From assembly GCA_021774355.1 (NCBI GenBank), contig JAJFJE010000414.1, forward strand, positions 1 through 7,448: a DNA stretch of 7,448 nucleotides, in the 5' to 3' direction. Of the stretch, positions 6,147 through 7,448 are shown in pieces (positions within the stretch are counted from its first letter, which is position 1; each line of letters begins with the position of its first letter). Under the pieces are notes generated by a model that saw only the letters and a list, made by a program, of their open reading frames with translations, was not told where the DNA came from and did no database searches. The stretch comes from Alphaproteobacteria bacterium. GTDB taxonomy: Bacteria > Pseudomonadota > Alphaproteobacteria > Zavarziniales > Zavarziniaceae. The translations under genes were made by a program, and so were the position numbers.

Positions 6147-6152
6147 GACATG

Positions 6153-6500
6153 ATGACCGTCACCATCTACCACAACCCGAAATGCGCAACCTCGCGCAAG
6201 GTGCTGGAGCTGATCCGCGCCCGCACCGACGACATCGAGGTCGTCGACTATCTGCGCACGCCACCCAGCGCCGCCGAGCTGGTGCGCCTGGTGGCTGGCC
6301 TGGGCACCGGCGCGCGCAGCCTGCTGCGCCGCAAGGGCACGCCCTATGACGCCATGGGTCTCGACGACCCCCAGCTCAGTGAGGCCGCGCTGATCGACGC
6401 GATGGCGCGGGAACCGATCCTGATCGAACGGCCGGTCGTGGTCAGCCCCAAGGGGACGCGCATCTGCCGGCCGGTCGAAACGGTCCACGAGCTGCTTTAG
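6153..6500 (+). CDS. arsC: ArsC-type arsenate reductase, glutaredoxin-dependent (thioredoxin fold)
   Basis: This 115-residue cytoplasmic protein matches the ArsC/YfgD family from end to end. It begins TIYHNPKCATSRK, with catalytic Cys11 and His7. Arg59 (in SLLRRKG), Arg93 (in ILIERPVVV) and Arg106 (in GTRICRP) correspond to the three arginines that bind arsenate in plasmid R773 ArsC (Arg60, Arg94, Arg107). The family reduces arsenate to arsenite using glutathione and glutaredoxin. Its length is close to YfgD (about 119) and shorter than R773 ArsC (141), which has a C-terminal extension. No arsR, arsB or acr3 is visible, so a role in arsenic resistance is likely by family but not supported by neighbours; some close homologues have poorly defined functions. 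The first gene of a probable two-gene unit, it ends 10 nt before the cation efflux gene. It is divergent from the redox operon. Confidence 0.9.
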   Translation: MTVTIYHNPKCATSRKVLELIRARTDDIEVVDYLRTPPSAAELVRLVAGLGTGARSLLRRKGTPYDAMGLDDPQLSEAALIDAMAREPILIERPVVVSPKGTRICRPVETVHELL

Positions 6501-6510
6501 GGATCCGGCC

Positions 6511-7448
6511 ATGGCGCGCCATGATCACGGCCACCCCAGCGACCATGGTCATGGCCACCATGGACACGGCCATCATGCCCATGGGCCGGTCCGCTTCGAC
6601 CGGGCCTTTGCCATCGGCATCGGGCTCAACCTGGCCTTCGTCGCCATCGAGGCGGGCTACGGCCTCGCCGCCGACAGCCTCGCCCTGCTGGCCGATGCCG
6701 GCCACAACCTGTCCGATGTGCTGAGCCTGGCCCTGGCCTGGGGTGCCAGCCTGCTCGGCCGCCGCCGGCCCAGCCGCCGCCGGACCTATGGCCTGCGCCG
6801 GTCCTCGATCCTCGCCGCACTGGTCAATGCGGTGGTGCTCTATGTGGTGGTCGGCGCCATCGCAGTCGAAGCGGTGGGCCGGCTGAACCAGCCGCAGCCG
6901 GTCGAAGAGTGGACCGTGCTGATCGTCGCCGCGGTCGGGATCGTGATCAACCTCGGCACGGCCGCCCTGTTCCATGGCGGCCAGCACGGCGACATCAACC
7001 TGCGCGGCGCCTATCTCCACATGCTGGCCGACGGTGCCGTGTCGCTCGGCGTGGTGGCCAGCGCCCTGGTCATCATGGCCACCGGCTGGCTGTGGCTTGA
7101 CGCGGCCGCCAGCCTGGCGATCGCCGCGCTGATCGCCCTCGGCACCTGGTCCTTGCTGCGCGAGTCGATGGACCTTGCCATGGACGCCGTGCCCACCGGC
7201 ATCGACCCCGCGGCCGTCGCCCGCTTCCTGGCGTCGCGCCCGGGGGTGACCGAGGTCCACGATCTGCACATCTGGGCGATGAGCACCACCGAGACCGCCC
7301 TGACCGCCCATCTGGTCTGCCCCATCCCGGCCGCCGACGACCAGTTCCTGGCCGAGACCGCCAGCGAGCTGGCGCAACGCTTCGCCATCGCCCACACCAC
7401 GCTGCAGATCGAGCGGGGCGACGACGCCCATCAGTGCCGCCTGGCGGC
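6511..7448 (+). CDS. CDF-family cation efflux protein (CzcD/ZitB-like), C-terminus cut by window
   Basis: The first 312 codons of a cation diffusion facilitator are present and the frame is open at the window end. A His-rich cytoplasmic tail (13 His within residues 4-24) precedes the membrane domain. Helix 2 carries HNLSD (His65, Asp69) and helix 5 carries HMLAD (His170, Asp174). Together they form the tetrahedral H-D/H-D site typical of the zinc-selective CzcD/ZitB/ZnT branch, as distinct from the D-D/H-D site of YiiP. Six hydrophobic segments can be traced to about residue 220. They are followed by the cytoplasmic ferredoxin-like domain with GVTEVHDLHIWAMS, which holds the dimer zinc site in relatives. 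Likely function: proton-driven export of Zn2+ (also Co2+ or Cd2+) from the cytoplasm. The ATG at 6511 is preceded by AGGGAT and lies 10 nt after arsC, suggesting a joint metal/metalloid resistance transcript. Few residues should be missing, since family members have about 300-330. Confidence 0.94.
   Translation, partial: MARHDHGHPSDHGHGHHGHGHHAHGPVRFDRAFAIGIGLNLAFVAIEAGYGLAADSLALLADAGHNLSDVLSLALAWGASLLGRRRPSRRRTYGLRRSSILAALVNAVVLYVVVGAIAVEAVGRLNQPQPVEEWTVLIVAAVGIVINLGTAALFHGGQHGDINLRGAYLHMLADGAVSLGVVASALVIMATGWLWLDAAASLAIAALIALGTWSLLRESMDLAMDAVPTGIDPAAVARFLASRPGVTEVHDLHIWAMSTTETALTAHLVCPIPAADDQFLAETASELAQRFAIAHTTLQIERGDDAHQCRLA

Larger units (their letters stand above)
5799..6152. promoter_or_regulatory. 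divergent intergenic region between the redox operon and arsC
   Basis: About 354 nt without a convincing gene on either strand; it must hold the outward promoters for both operons. Most of it is G/C-rich, but 6031-6068 is an A/T-rich island. On the minus strand this contains TATGAT (6044-6039) and an extended -10-like TGCTATTCT just downstream, both without a good -35. On the plus strand it contains TATTTT (6059-6064), again without a clear -35. If transcription toward the oxidoreductase starts there, the leader would be about 200-230 nt. Other structure: TTGCG-N6-CGCAA (5837-5852), CCCTCC-A-GGAGGG (5998-6010) and GGCTTG-C-CAAGCC (6102-6114). I looked for FNR-type TTGAT-N4-ATCAA and found none. 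No known riboswitch pattern was recognised. If the oxidoreductase starts at 5837 instead, the gap shrinks accordingly. Confidence 0.55.

Noticed and set aside
4587..6152. Long plus-strand frame reading into arsC (637 codons in all)
   Set aside because: Only the last 115 codons match a family (ArsC), and they have their own GGAGG site and start. The upstream part is antisense to the oxidoreductase and low in complexity.
5799..6152. FNR, NsrR or riboswitch elements in the divergent region
   Set aside because: I searched by eye for TTGAT-N4-ATCAA and known riboswitch cores on both strands and found no acceptable match. Nearby TTG and CAA triplets do not have the right spacing.
6442..7431. 329-codon minus-strand frame
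   Set aside because: It is antisense to the CDF transporter, whose helices, HxxxD sites and C-terminal domain are clear. The minus-strand product is Gly/His/Gln/Asp-rich without a recognisable fold.

Overview
This is a GC-rich chromosomal segment that fits a proteobacterium, most likely an alphaproteobacterium. That assignment is inferred from the single-cysteine form of ribosomal protein bL36, the strong G/C bias at third codon positions and the mix of families. I see no mobile element, RNA gene or CRISPR array. Genes cover almost everything, and most of the long open frames on the opposite strands are GC-rich shadows.

Layout: the left part (1-1037, minus strand) holds ordinary genes. These are bL36 (rpmJ) with a recognisable sigma70-type promoter, a HAD-family hydrolase, and the N-terminal part of a CorA/ZntB-type metal ion transporter cut by the window edge. 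The middle (1220 to about 5798, minus strand) is a compact four-gene operon. In transcription order it encodes: (1) a NirB-like NADH/FAD oxidoreductase with a BFD-type [2Fe-2S] module, fused to a five-helix membrane domain carrying two H-X13-H pairs; (2) a membrane-anchored cytochrome c with eleven heme sites, one of them CX4CH; (3) a lipoprotein with one c-type heme and a Tll0287-like (DUF3365) domain; (4) a single-domain bacterial globin. A 9-bp hairpin follows the globin and separates this operon from the rpmJ promoter. The right part (6153-7448, plus strand) is a divergent pair: an ArsC-type arsenate reductase and a CDF-family cation efflux protein, truncated by the window end.

Proposed working: electrons from cytoplasmic NADH would pass through FAD, [2Fe-2S] and two stacked b hemes across the membrane to the periplasmic eleven-heme cytochrome. 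The heme lipoprotein would act as a further periplasmic relay or sensor. The cytoplasmic globin would bind O2 or NO. The cofactor order and topology are read from sequence; the terminal acceptor (an N-oxide, NO, O2 or a metal are options) is not determined. This operon is the main point of interest. About 350 bases of non-coding DNA with an A/T-rich island and short palindromes separate it from arsC and should carry both divergent promoters.
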